Origin: Nocardioides sp. WS12
GTDB taxonomy: Bacteria > Actinomycetota > Actinomycetes > Propionibacteriales > Nocardioidaceae
Reading direction: 5' to 3'
Length of the DNA stretch: 64,000 bases
Assembly (NCBI RefSeq): GCF_014108865.1
Contig: NZ_CP053928.1
Span: 5,107,067-5,171,066 of the forward strand
The translations under genes were made by a program, and so were the position numbers. The notes below the pieces were generated by a model that was not told the DNA's origin, did no database searches, and saw only the letters and a program-made list of their open reading frames with translations. Position 1 is the stretch's first letter, and the number at the start of each line of letters is the position of its first letter. Of the stretch, positions 24,664 through 32,905 are shown in pieces.

Positions 24664-25479
24664 TCAGGGCGTGGTCGCGAGCCGCTCGACAATGCGTCGA
24701 CCGAGCTCCTGGTCTCCCGAGACAACGACGGACCCCGGCTCCGCGGCACGGCGTCCACCCGCCATCACGATGAAACTCTCCCGATCGGTGTCGATCCGGA
24801 CGGTCGGCGCATCCGGTACGGCGTCCAGCCGGCGGCCCCGGCCGTCGTCGCCGATCTCGATCGCAACGGTGGGGCTGCCCTCGACGGCCAGCACGGCCGT
24901 CGTACCCGCGGGCGGCGCGACGCGCTTGCCGACGATGAAGCCGAAGGTCTCGGACAGGTAGTCGGCGGTGTGCCGGGCGCCTGCACTGTCCATGCCGCCG
25001 GGTCGGCCGACCGCGCGGCGGATGTCCTGCTCGTGCATCCAGATGTCGAGGGGACGGTTGCGCAGCAACGTCCGCAGGTTCCAGCCGATCAGACCGAAGA
25101 GGCCGTCGGCGCCAGCGGCCGGGTCGCTGGGCGGGTTGGCAGCCAGGCTGGCTCGCCGGGCTTCGGTCACCGACCGGATCTCCTCGATGATCGAGGCCGG
25201 CTCCCGGTCGCGGCGCGTGACCACGCCGATCTCGGTGAACTGGCCCATCGGGCCGGTGATGTGGGGCGCGTCTGCGATCTCGGCGGCTTCGTCCGGACCA
25301 CCGGCCAGGATCGACTCGAGGTGCGCGGCGTGCGACGCGACGGCCTTCACATCCCAGCCGGCCAGGTCCGTGGGCGCCGCCCAGTCGTCGGGGTCGAGCT
25401 CCTCGAGCAAAGCCACGAGGTCCCCGACCGAGGCCCACCAGGTGTCGACGTACCCGGCCAGCAGCTCCTGATCGCTCAT
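24664..25479 (-). CDS. maleylpyruvate-isomerase/DinB-like mycothiol-type protein (TIGR03083)
   Basis: A 271-residue protein with the MDMPI N-terminal four-helix bundle. Metal-site histidines are seen in LAGWDVKAVASHAAHLE and in LDIWMHEQDIRRAVG, with an additional N-terminal helix TWWASVGDLVALLEELD. Members use mycothiol or bind divalent metal in detoxification and isomerisation; most, like this one, have no known substrate. A small C-terminal alpha/beta domain follows. ATG 25479 is preceded by TAGCAT at seven bases, a near-leaderless arrangement. The gene lies directly upstream of an SDR. Confidence 0.82.
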   Translation of the reverse strand: MSDQELLAGYVDTWWASVGDLVALLEELDPDDWAAPTDLAGWDVKAVASHAAHLESILAGGPDEAAEIADAPHITGPMGQFTEIGVVTRRDREPASIIEEIRSVTEARRASLAANPPSDPAAGADGLFGLIGWNLRTLLRNRPLDIWMHEQDIRRAVGRPGGMDSAGARHTADYLSETFGFIVGKRVAPPAGTTAVLAVEGSPTVAIEIGDDGRGRRLDAVPDAPTVRIDTDRESFIVMAGGRRAAEPGSVVVSGDQELGRRIVERLATTP

Positions 25480-25524
25480 GCTGCCGATGCTAGTGGTCAG
25501 CTGCTGGTGGTCAGCCGATGTCCG

Positions 25525-26241
25525 TCAGTACGACGCCGCGACCTCGATGTGGTCGTAGGCACCCGTGAGCTTGGAGTAGTTCGTGCAGCTGAGTTCCTCG
25601 GTGTTGCCGTAGGAGATGTCGCCACTCGACGTGCAGTTGACCTCGCCGACCTCGGTGTCGCTGCTGTCGAGGAACGTGAAGTTCAGGTAGACCGACTCCC
25701 CCGACTCGTCATCGCGGTCATTGGTGCCCTTGAGCCCACTGATCGTCTCGCCGGAGTACTCGTCCACCGGCGGCGCGACACTCCACCCGTCGGCGTACTC
25801 GACGCCGTCGATCTCGAAGTCCTCCCCGACCGCGACGGTGATGGGGTTGTTGCTGCCCCCGACCCGGTCGGGGTCGAACTCGTCCAGCGCGTCGTCGACG
25901 GTGTTCGCGCCCCAGATGATCAGTCCCACGGCGCCACCGCAGACCAGCAGGACGAGCAGCACGATGACGCCGACGACGATGGCGATCACCTTGCCGCTGC
26001 CACCCGAGGGCTTCTGTCCGTACGGCGACGGGGCGCCGTAGCCACCAGGAGGCGCGCCGTAGCCGCCGCCGGGAGGCGGGTTGTAGCCGCCGCCGGGAGG
26101 GGGCGTGTAGCCACCGGGGGGCGGTGAGTACTGGCCCGGCGGAGGCGGCGCGACCGGCCACTGCGGCTGCTGTCCGGGCTGGGGTTGTCCGGGCTGCCCG
26201 TAGGGCGTGTTCTCATCGGGCTGCTGCGGCGGTTGCGTCAC
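25525..26241 (-). CDS. proline-rich single-pass membrane protein with DUF4352-like outer domain
   Basis: 238 residues in three parts: a cytoplasmic Pro/Gly/Gln/Tyr-rich repeat (PPPGGYTPPPGGGYNPPPGG style, about residues 1-80), one transmembrane helix (VIAIVVGVIVLLVLLVCGGA) and an outer domain. The outer domain has a DUF4352-like beta pattern (PITVAVGEDFEIDGVEYADG, then SVYLNFTFLDSSDTEVGEV) with two Cys. Such proteins are frequent in actinobacteria and usually of unknown role. The GTG start has an AGGAAGGG ribosome site. Similar N-termini recur in the cluster at 57.8-62.4 kb. Confidence 0.75.
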   Translation of the reverse strand: MTQPPQQPDENTPYGQPGQPQPGQQPQWPVAPPPPGQYSPPPGGYTPPPGGGYNPPPGGGYGAPPGGYGAPSPYGQKPSGGSGKVIAIVVGVIVLLVLLVCGGAVGLIIWGANTVDDALDEFDPDRVGGSNNPITVAVGEDFEIDGVEYADGWSVAPPVDEYSGETISGLKGTNDRDDESGESVYLNFTFLDSSDTEVGEVNCTSSGDISYGNTEELSCTNYSKLTGAYDHIEVAASY

Positions 26242-26304
26242 GGGACCCTTCCTACCCCGCGCAGGGGTAGGGCAACCAGTCCCAGACGGCCCGAAAAAGG
26301 GGCA

Positions 26305-26336
26305 ACGGCCGTCCCGGGCGAACCCGGGACGGCCGT
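26305..26336 (-). terminator. intrinsic terminator of fadE5
   Basis: A perfect 14-base stem (ACGGCCGTCCCGGG) closes a four-base loop, TTCG on the minus strand. In the minus direction it is followed by TTGCCCCTTTTT, a T-rich tail. It lies 24 bases after the stop of fadE5. Confidence 0.85.
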
Positions 26337-26360
26337 CGTACCTGTTGCTTCAGGGGTGAA

Positions 26361-28235
26361 TCAGAACGCAGCCTCGTCGAGGTCCATGATCGCGAGGTCG
26401 GTGGCCTCGGCGATCCGGAGCTCGGCCGTGATCCGCGGCAGGTTGAGCTGCGCGAACCACTGGGCGGCAGCGACCTTGCCCTCGTAGTAGGCCTTGTCGC
26501 CACCGGCAGCGTCCAGCTTCTCCAGCGCCACCTCGGCGCCGCGGAGCAGCAGCCAGGCGCAGACCACGTCACCGAGCGCCATCAGGATGCGCGTGGTGTT
26601 GAGGCCGACCTTGTAGATGTTGCGCAGGTCGCCACCGGAGTTGACGTCCGAGGACATCAGGTCGTTGATCATCAGACCGACGAGGCTGTTGGCGTCGTCG
26701 AGCGCGGTCGCGAGGAGCGCACGCTCGTTCTTGAGACGACCGTTGCCGGCCTCGGTCTCCACGAACGCCTTGATCTCGTTGGCGAGGTGACCGAGCGCCT
26801 TGCCCTGGTCCTTGACGATCTTGCGGAAGAAGAAGTCCTGGCCCTGGATGGCGGTGGTGCCTTCGTAGAGCGTGTCGATCTTCGCGTCGCGGACGTACTG
26901 CTCGATCGGGTACTCCTGCAGGAAGCCCGAACCACCGAAGGTCTGCAGCGACTCGGTGCCGAGCAGCACCCACGAACGCTCCGAGCCGTAGCCCTTGACG
27001 ATCGGGAGCAGCAGGTCGTTGACCGCCTCGGCCAGCTTGTCGTGCTCGCCGGACGCCTTCGCGATGGCGACCTTGTCCTGCCAGGTCGACGTGTAGATCA
27101 CCAGCGACCGCATCGCCTCGGCGAACGACTTCTGGGTGATCAGCGAGCGGCGGACGTCCGGGTGGTGGGTGATCGTGACCCGCGGCGCGGCCTTGTCGGC
27201 GGCCTGGGTCAGGTCGGCGCCCTGGACACGCGTCTTGGCGTACTCGAGTGCGTTGAGGTAGCCGGTCGAGAGGGTCGCGATGGCCTTGGTGCCGACCATC
27301 ATGCGGGCGTTCTCGATGACGTCGAACATCTGGCGGATGCCGTCGTGGACCTCGCCGAGCAGCCAGCCCTGGGCAGCTTCGCCGCCGCCGACCTGCGCGT
27401 CGCCGAAGGTGAGCTCGCAGGTGTTGGACACCTTGATGCCCATCTTGTGCTCGACGTTGGTGACGTAGACGCCGTTGCGCTCGCCGGTCAGCTCACCGGT
27501 CTGGTGGTCGAAGTGGTACTTCGGGACCAGGAAGAGCGAGAGGCCCTTGGTGCCCGGACCACCGACGCCCTCGACGCCCTTCGGGCGGGCGAGGACCAGG
27601 TGCATGATGTTCTCCTGCAGGTCCGACTCGGCGCTGGTGATGAAGCGCTTGACGCCGGAGATGTTCCAGGAGCCGTCCTCGTTGGGCGTCGCGAACGTCT
27701 TGCCCGCACCCACGTCAGAGCCCGCGTCGGGCTCGGTGAGGACCATCGTGGCGCCCCACAGGCGCTCGACCATGATCTCGGCGATCCGCACGTCGCGGGC
27801 CACACCGTTGGCGTTCTTGTAGACGACCGAACCCATCGACGGGCCGGTGCAGTACATCCAGATCGGGGCCTGCGCACCGAGGACCATCTCGCCGGTCGCC
27901 CACACGAGCGACGGCGGAGCGGTGGTGCCACCGATCGCCTCCGGCAGGCCGAGGCCCCAGAAGCCGGACTCCATCCAGGTGTCATACGACTTCTTGAACG
28001 ACGCCGGCACGGGCGCGGTGTTGGTCTTGGGGTCGAACACCGGCGGGTTCCGGTCCGAGTCGACGTACGACGCCGCGAGGTCCTCGCGGGCGATGCGCTC
28101 GACCTCGCTGAGGATCTCGCGTGCGGTGTCGGCGTCCATCTCTTCGTAGATGCCGGTCCCGAGGTACTCCTGGACCTTGAAGAGCTCAAACAGGTTGAAC
28201 TCGATGTCGCGGAGGTTGCTCTTGTAGTGGCTCAC
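26361..28235 (-). CDS. fadE5: acyl-CoA dehydrogenase, FadE5-like
   Basis: A 624-residue long-form acyl-CoA dehydrogenase that oxidises acyl-CoA to 2-enoyl-CoA with FAD. The start MSHYKSNLRDIEFNLFELF is the FadE5 signature of mycobacteria (Rv0244c). Other landmarks are WGATMVLTEPDAGSDVG, GVKRFITSAESD, ITHHPDVRRSL, LQTFGGSGFLQEYPIEQYVR and YEGTTAIQGQDFFFRK, which carries the catalytic Glu. The C-terminal extra helical domain fits the FadE5 class. Electrons would pass to EtfBA and then EtfD, encoded at 43517-46840. The GTG start at 28235 has GGTGGGA ahead. A dyad covers the probable transcription start at 28269-28282. Confidence 0.93.
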   Translation of the reverse strand: MSHYKSNLRDIEFNLFELFKVQEYLGTGIYEEMDADTAREILSEVERIAREDLAASYVDSDRNPPVFDPKTNTAPVPASFKKSYDTWMESGFWGLGLPEAIGGTTAPPSLVWATGEMVLGAQAPIWMYCTGPSMGSVVYKNANGVARDVRIAEIMVERLWGATMVLTEPDAGSDVGAGKTFATPNEDGSWNISGVKRFITSAESDLQENIMHLVLARPKGVEGVGGPGTKGLSLFLVPKYHFDHQTGELTGERNGVYVTNVEHKMGIKVSNTCELTFGDAQVGGGEAAQGWLLGEVHDGIRQMFDVIENARMMVGTKAIATLSTGYLNALEYAKTRVQGADLTQAADKAAPRVTITHHPDVRRSLITQKSFAEAMRSLVIYTSTWQDKVAIAKASGEHDKLAEAVNDLLLPIVKGYGSERSWVLLGTESLQTFGGSGFLQEYPIEQYVRDAKIDTLYEGTTAIQGQDFFFRKIVKDQGKALGHLANEIKAFVETEAGNGRLKNERALLATALDDANSLVGLMINDLMSSDVNSGGDLRNIYKVGLNTTRILMALGDVVCAWLLLRGAEVALEKLDAAGGDKAYYEGKVAAAQWFAQLNLPRITAELRIAEATDLAIMDLDEAAF

Positions 28236-28268
28236 TGTCCCACCGTTTCTAGCTCGAAGTGAAGAGTG

Positions 28269-28282
28269 CTACTCGTCAGTAA
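28269..28282. promoter_or_regulatory. TTAC-N6-GTAG dyad at the fadE5 transcription start
   Basis: On the minus strand TTACTGACGAGTAG directly follows a TAAGTT hexamer (28288-28283, candidate -10), so it would cover the transcription start of fadE5. It shares its pattern with sites before etfD and the crotonase. A bound repressor here would block initiation. Confidence 0.5.
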
Positions 28283-28441
28283 CTTAATGATACGGGGGGT
28301 GCTTGCTGCGGGCAAGCACGGGGCGGGTGGTTCTGCCTCACACCAACGAACCAGTCGCGAACTACTCCCGAACTACGCACTGACCAGGCACAGACCACTA
28401 GGTCGAGTGAATCGATCGAGCAATCTGACACACTTGGGTCC

Positions 28442-28900
28442 ATGCGCGTCTCCGCGAAGTCCGACTACGCCCTGCGCGCCCTGATTGCGATGGCCTCGCG
28501 ATCCGACGGGCGGGCAGTCAGCGCCGAAGAACTCGGCCGCCTGCAGGACATCCCCCACGGGTTCCTCCAGGCAATCCTCGCCGACCTCCGACGCGCCAGC
28601 ATCGTGATGTCGCAGCGCGGCCAGTCCGGCGGCTGGCGGATGGCCCGCGAGGCCGACACAGTCTCGGTCGCCGACGTGATCCGCGCCGTCGACGGACCGC
28701 TCGTCTCCGTCTACGGCCTGCGCCCCGAAGCCGTGAACTACAACGAGTCGGCCGAGGTCCTCCAGCACGTCTGGATCGCCGCCCGCCGCGCCCTGCGCGA
28801 GGTCTTCGAGGACGTGTCGATCCAGCAACTCGCCGACGGCGTACTGCCGGAAGCCGTCACGTCCCGCACCGCCGACGAAGACGCCTGGCAACCGCATTGA
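28442..28900 (+). CDS. Rrf2-family transcriptional regulator
   Basis: A 152-residue winged-helix regulator of the Rrf2 family: RVSAKSDYALRALIAMA at the start, wing region SQRGQSGGWRMAREADTVSV, and VADVIRAVDGPLVSVYGLRP. The protein contains no cysteine, so it cannot ligate an Fe-S cluster as IscR or NsrR do; it must sense something else. The start at ATG 28442 lacks a ribosome site, and CACACT seven bases ahead may be a degenerate leaderless -10. It is divergent from fadE5 with 206 bases between, but the fadE5 dyad does not look like a known Rrf2 site. Confidence 0.88.
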   Translation: MRVSAKSDYALRALIAMASRSDGRAVSAEELGRLQDIPHGFLQAILADLRRASIVMSQRGQSGGWRMAREADTVSVADVIRAVDGPLVSVYGLRPEAVNYNESAEVLQHVWIAARRALREVFEDVSIQQLADGVLPEAVTSRTADEDAWQPH

Positions 28901-28912
28901 GTTCTGGGACCC

Positions 28913-28946
28913 CCGGCCTGAGTTGAGGCTCATTCGCTCAGGCGGG
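28913..28946 (+). terminator. imperfect hairpin after the Rrf2 gene
   Basis: Arms CCGGCCTGAG and CTCAGGCGGG pair at nine of ten positions across a 14-base loop, just before the next plus-strand gene. It is a weak candidate terminator. Confidence 0.35.
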
Positions 28947-28971
28947 TGACCGCGGGGCCAATCGGACGCAC

Positions 28972-31578
28972 ATGGTCCGCCGTGTGTTCGTCGCCCTCGC
29001 CCTTGCTGTCGCTGTCGTCACGCCGGCGGTCATCGGGTTGCCGGACACCGTCACCGTCGCGGCGCGCTGTGGCACGGGCAGCGACCTGAGCTGGACGCTG
29101 CCGGGCGCCTGTCAGCACGGCGACGAGGCACCTCCGGGGGTCGACCCGACCGAACCGGTCACGACGGCCGAACTGCGCACCCGCGAGGGCGGGAGCGAGG
29201 GCGCGTACGCCGCTGCCGAGGAGCTCGGCGTCCCCGCCCCCAGCGCGGTCGCTGCGTCCAGCCCGGCCGTGACGTGCGAGGGCGACGGTGTCGCCGGCTA
29301 CCGCGTCCAGGCGATGTACGTCGTCGAGGCCGGCCGCACCAACCGCTTTGCGGCACTCCAGTCGAGCTTCCAGCTGTGGGCCGCAGGGGTCGACGACGTC
29401 GTCAACCGATCGGCGGCGCTGACCGGCGGCGTACGACAAGTCCGGTTCGTGACCGACCCGTCCGGCGGCACCTGTGTCGCTCGGGTCCTCAACGTCACCG
29501 TCCCGGCGGGAGCACTGTCGTCGTTCAACTCCAGCATCTCGGCGATCCAGGCGCTCGGCTACACCGACCCGAGCCGCAAGTACCTCATGTGGACCGACGC
29601 CACCGTGCTCTGCGGCGTGGCCTCGATGTATCCCAACGACAGTGACACGCAGGCCAACCCGAACAACGGCAGCTACGCGCAGTACGCCCGAACGGACTCG
29701 GGTTGTTGGGGCTTCGGCGACGGTGCCGCCCAGCACTCCGTGGAGGCCCACGAGCTCCTGCACACCCTGGGCGGTGTCATGAGCACCGCACCGCACGGCA
29801 CGCGCGCAGGTCACTGCTGGGACGAGTCGGACACGATGTGTTACGCCGACGGCGGCGGGTTCTCGATGCAGCAGATCTGCCCGGCCGAGCGGGAGTACCT
29901 CTTCGACTGCAACAACGACGACTACTTCTCGACGTACCCCGACCCAGGCAGCTATCTCGACAGCCACTGGAACGCCGCCGACTCGCGGTTCCTGATCGGT
30001 GGCGGCAACGGCGCGGGCGGCGGCACGCCCGGCGCCCCGACGGTCCTGGGAGCGACGATCGCCGTGAACAACCCGGCCGTCCCGGGCCTGGCCACGCAGG
30101 CGTCGGTGGCGCCCTCGCTGCCCGCCGGCCGGACGGTGACGTCGGTGCAGTGGAAGTCCGCACGGACCGACTGCTCGTTCACGACGCCGACCGCGCTGCA
30201 GACCGAGGTCGCGTGTGGCGCGGCCGCTTCCGCCGCCACGACGGTGACGGCGACCCTCACCGATTCCTCCGGCGCGACCAAGGTGATCACCAGTCCCCTG
30301 ACCTTCGCCACCGGCACCGCCCGCCCCGTCACGGTGAGCCTCGGCGCTGCAGGTCAGTGGCCCGCTGGCGGCAGCGCGTCGGTCTGCACCGGTGCCGCCT
30401 TCCCCCTCACCGCCCGCGTCGTCGACGTGGCAAGCGGTCAACCCATCAAGGGACTGGCCGTGCCGCTGACGAAGCAGACCGCGACCATGACAGCGCCCGC
30501 CAGCGCCGGCTCCCCGATCACGGCGGCGTCGGGCGTGGCCACGCAGAGCCAGACCGCAAGCGTCGCGACGACCTACCGCGGGCGGACTGCCGCCGGCACC
30601 GTCTATGCCGCGGGCGCCCAGGTCGCGCTGGCCGCCGCCCCGGCCCGTTGTACGACGGCGCTCTCCGCCAGCGTGAGCGACAACGACATCCACTACGCCG
30701 ACCCGGTGACCGTGTCCGGCGCCCTGACCGCCGCAGTCGGCGCGACCCCCGTCGCCGCATCCGGCGTCACGCTCGCCGTACGCCTGACCACGGCGACCGG
30801 GACGGTCCTCACCCTCGGTTCGGCGAAGACCACCGCCGACGGCACCTATGCACTGGTGGTGAAGCCGACCGCGAGCGGAACCATTGCGGTGAGCCTCGCC
30901 GCCAGCACGGCCTACACCGCGTCCACCGCTTCGGCCGGTGCGATCACGGTCCGCATTCCCGCCACCCTGATCACGGGGGCGGTCGACAGGACCGACGTCG
31001 GCTACGGGCAGGCGGTGGTCGTCACCGGCACCCTGCGGCGCGATGCGGGCGGCGTCGTGACGGCGCTGGCCAGCAAGCCGGTCGCGGTCTACGTTGCGCC
31101 TGCGACCGGCGCGCCGGTGAAGGTCGGGTCAGCGACCACGACCGCCAACGGCACCTTCACCGCGTCCGTTCCGCTCAAGGTGAGCGGACTCCTGTACGTC
31201 GCCTATGCCGGCGCCGCCGGACAACCGGCCGCGCGGGCGGACATCGGCGCCGTCGTGTCGGGGACCTGGACCACCACCGTCACCGCTTCGAGGTCAGCGG
31301 CCTCGGTCGTCCTCGGTGGCTCGGTGACGATCACGGGATCCGTGACCCGCACCTACCTGGGCGCAACGCTTCCGGCGCCCGGACTCCGGGTGAAGGTGAC
31401 CTTCCAGCCGACGGGTGGGTCGACGTCCACTCTGGTCTCGACCGTGACGACCACGACGGCAGGAACCTTCACTGCACGGGTCTATCCGAAGGCGAGCGGC
31501 ACCTGGACAGCGACGCTCTCAGGGGTGGCCGGCTACGCCGACGACTCGGCTGACCCGCTGACGATCACCGTCAACTGA
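28972..31578 (+). CDS. secreted metzincin-like zinc metalloprotease with Ig-like repeats
   Basis: An 868-residue exported protein. The signal peptide is MVRRVFVALALAVAVVTPAV, with likely cleavage soon after. A domain of about 300 residues carries HELLHTLGG (about 259-267), a zinc-binding HExxHxxG motif, and a Met-turn-like DTMCYADGG about 20 residues later, as in metzincins; the canonical third His position is occupied by Met, and a later His (TRAGHC) may replace it. Many Cys suggest disulfides. Residues 350-868 are Thr/Ala/Val-rich beta repeats with recurring VSGALT, VTGTLR and ITGSVT starts, typical of bacterial Ig-like domains. The substrate is unknown. Confidence 0.75.
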   Translation: MVRRVFVALALAVAVVTPAVIGLPDTVTVAARCGTGSDLSWTLPGACQHGDEAPPGVDPTEPVTTAELRTREGGSEGAYAAAEELGVPAPSAVAASSPAVTCEGDGVAGYRVQAMYVVEAGRTNRFAALQSSFQLWAAGVDDVVNRSAALTGGVRQVRFVTDPSGGTCVARVLNVTVPAGALSSFNSSISAIQALGYTDPSRKYLMWTDATVLCGVASMYPNDSDTQANPNNGSYAQYARTDSGCWGFGDGAAQHSVEAHELLHTLGGVMSTAPHGTRAGHCWDESDTMCYADGGGFSMQQICPAEREYLFDCNNDDYFSTYPDPGSYLDSHWNAADSRFLIGGGNGAGGGTPGAPTVLGATIAVNNPAVPGLATQASVAPSLPAGRTVTSVQWKSARTDCSFTTPTALQTEVACGAAASAATTVTATLTDSSGATKVITSPLTFATGTARPVTVSLGAAGQWPAGGSASVCTGAAFPLTARVVDVASGQPIKGLAVPLTKQTATMTAPASAGSPITAASGVATQSQTASVATTYRGRTAAGTVYAAGAQVALAAAPARCTTALSASVSDNDIHYADPVTVSGALTAAVGATPVAASGVTLAVRLTTATGTVLTLGSAKTTADGTYALVVKPTASGTIAVSLAASTAYTASTASAGAITVRIPATLITGAVDRTDVGYGQAVVVTGTLRRDAGGVVTALASKPVAVYVAPATGAPVKVGSATTTANGTFTASVPLKVSGLLYVAYAGAAGQPAARADIGAVVSGTWTTTVTASRSAASVVLGGSVTITGSVTRTYLGATLPAPGLRVKVTFQPTGGSTSTLVSTVTTTTAGTFTARVYPKASGTWTATLSGVAGYADDSADPLTITVN

Positions 31579-31588
31579 CCGGCAGACG

Positions 31589-32266
31589 TCAGGCGACGTC
31601 GTCCAGCTTGCCGAGCTTGCGCTTGAGCTTGCGGCGCCGGCGGTCGAGTTCCTCGAGACGGACCTCGAGCGAGGCATTGCGACGCGAGAGCTTCTCCAGT
31701 TCGCGCAGGGCCTCGGGCAGCGACTGCACCGCGGGCGCGGCCTGCGGGACCACGTCGAGCCGCAGGGACGCCGTACCGAAGCCGACGACCTTGCCGAAGG
31801 CCTTCCAGACATGGGCCGGGTCCATGCCGTCGGTCTCGACGACATGCAACCGCTCGGGCTTGCGTACGGCGGCCGACCAGCGCGTGATCGCGTCGGACTC
31901 GTCGTCCAGGCCGGTCGTGATGACGACGTGGACCTGGTAGCCGGCGAGGGCGTCGATCAGGAGGGCGATCTGGTCCGCCGTGGCGGTGGCGAGCAGGGGC
32001 TGGCTGAACGCCAGGTCGGCGCGGGACTTCTGGGCGCGGCGAACCATCCGGGTCCACTGACCCTCGACGTCGGTGCGCTTGAGGCCCCAGGCCTTGTGGG
32101 AGCGGGTGAGCTCAACGGCCGCGCGGAAGCTCTCCGCGGGCGTCTGTGCAATCGAGGAGACGCCGAGTTCGACGAGTGCCTCGTGGTGGTGGGCGAGGGC
32201 GGGCTCGATCGCGTCGGCCGTGCCTGCCATCCCGACGTGAATCCACGCCTTGTGCTTCTTGGGCAT
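31589..32266 (-). CDS. sulfotransferase-fold-like protein lacking the PAPS loop, with C-terminal coiled coil
   Basis: A 225-residue protein. Its N-terminus KAWIHVGMAGTADAIEPALA follows the layout of actinobacterial sulfotransferase-like proteins (strand, loop, helix), but the PAPS-binding KTGTT-type loop reads MAGTADA and lacks the Lys. The middle keeps a Rossmann-like pattern (YQVHVVITTGLDDESDAITR, RLHVVETDGMDPAHVWKAFG). The end is a strongly charged coiled coil (LEKLSRRNASLEVRLEELDR). Catalysis by the usual mechanism is unlikely. The role is unknown. It is divergent from the KstR-boxed SnoaL gene with 117 bases between. Confidence 0.6.
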   Translation of the reverse strand: MPKKHKAWIHVGMAGTADAIEPALAHHHEALVELGVSSIAQTPAESFRAAVELTRSHKAWGLKRTDVEGQWTRMVRRAQKSRADLAFSQPLLATATADQIALLIDALAGYQVHVVITTGLDDESDAITRWSAAVRKPERLHVVETDGMDPAHVWKAFGKVVGFGTASLRLDVVPQAAPAVQSLPEALRELEKLSRRNASLEVRLEELDRRRRKLKRKLGKLDDVA

Positions 32267-32347
32267 GTCCTGACGGTCGCAGGGGCCGGTGAGCGCGACG
32301 TGAACCGATGGTGGCCGGAGGGCGTGCGCTGCATGTGCGGTCAGCCA

Positions 32348-32363
32348 CTAGAACACGTTCTAG
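32348..32363. promoter_or_regulatory. KstR-type operator before the SnoaL-like gene
   Basis: CTAGAACACGTTCTAG contains a perfect match to the published KstR consensus TnnAACnnGTTnnA and extends symmetrically to 7+2+7. It covers the -35 region of the SnoaL-like gene, whose -10 starts nine bases later. KstR represses sterol-degradation genes until a cholesterol-derived CoA thioester binds it. Confidence 0.75.
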
Positions 32364-32371
32364 ATTTTGTC

Positions 32372-32377
32372 TACGAT
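32372..32377 (+). promoter_or_regulatory. -10 hexamer TACGAT, leaderless promoter of the SnoaL-like gene
   Basis: TACGAT is followed by six bases and ATG 32384, just downstream of the KstR box. Confidence 0.55.
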
Positions 32378-32383
32378 GCTCCC

Positions 32384-32836
32384 ATGATCACCTCCGACGC
32401 CATCGTCTGGAACGCGCCGAACGACCCGCACCCGGCCCGCGCCGCCTCCCAGCGTTCGTACTCCGCCGTCGCCAAGGGCGATCTGGCCGAGTGGCTGACC
32501 GCCTACGCCGAGGACGCCGTCATCGAGGACCCCGTCGGTCCGTCGATGTTCGACCCCGAGGGCGCGGGTCACCGCGGCCACGCCGGCATCTCGGCCTTCT
32601 GGGACAAGGCGATCGCGTCCATCGCGAAGTTCGAGTTCACGATCAGCGACTCGTTCGCGAACCCGGGCAGCAACACCTGCGCCAACATCGGCCAGATCCG
32701 GACGACGTTCCCGGACGGCTCGTCCGCAGTGACCGACCTGATCATGGTCTACGTCATCCACGACGACGGCCGCGTGAAGTCGATGAAGGCGTTCTGGGAG
32801 CCCGACCGCACGATGGCCAGTTTCACCTCGGCCTGA
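32384..32836 (+). CDS. SnoaL/ketosteroid-isomerase-like (NTF2-fold) protein
   Basis: A 150-residue NTF2-fold protein. Visible features are the first helix region PARAASQRSYSAVAKGDLAE, WLTAYAEDAVIEDPVGPSMF (the pocket-lining strand), GHRGHAGISAFWDKAIASI and the C-terminal strands MVYVIHDDGRVKSMKAFWEP. Members include delta-5-3-ketosteroid isomerases and polyketide cyclases. A perfect KstR operator immediately upstream points to a part in steroid breakdown; the Asp pair at EDAVIEDP could serve as catalytic acid/base. ATG 32384 is leaderless. A 51-base palindrome follows the stop. Confidence 0.82.
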   Translation: MITSDAIVWNAPNDPHPARAASQRSYSAVAKGDLAEWLTAYAEDAVIEDPVGPSMFDPEGAGHRGHAGISAFWDKAIASIAKFEFTISDSFANPGSNTCANIGQIRTTFPDGSSAVTDLIMVYVIHDDGRVKSMKAFWEPDRTMASFTSA

Positions 32837-32851
32837 ACCTGACGGCGTCGT

Positions 32852-32902
32852 ACCAACCAAATTTGTCGCGACTCCCGTCGCGGGACGACAAATTCGGCTG
32901 GT
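32852..32902. repeat. 51-base palindromic repeat, copy 2, between convergent genes
   Basis: Arms ACCAACCAAATTTGTCG (32852-32868) and CGACAAATTCGGCTGGT (32886-32902) with a 17-base loop that itself forms TCCCG-TCG-CGGGA. The left arm is identical to copy 1 at 8101. Two imperfect pairs are G-U wobbles in minus-strand RNA. It lies between the 3' ends of the SnoaL and DUF2461 genes. Confidence 0.75.
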
Positions 32903-32905
32903 GCG

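Noticed and set aside
29941..31578. Possible CRISPR-like or satellite array in the repeat half of the secreted metalloprotease
   Set aside because: Repetition is at protein level (Ig-like strands); no constant DNA unit with spacers is present.
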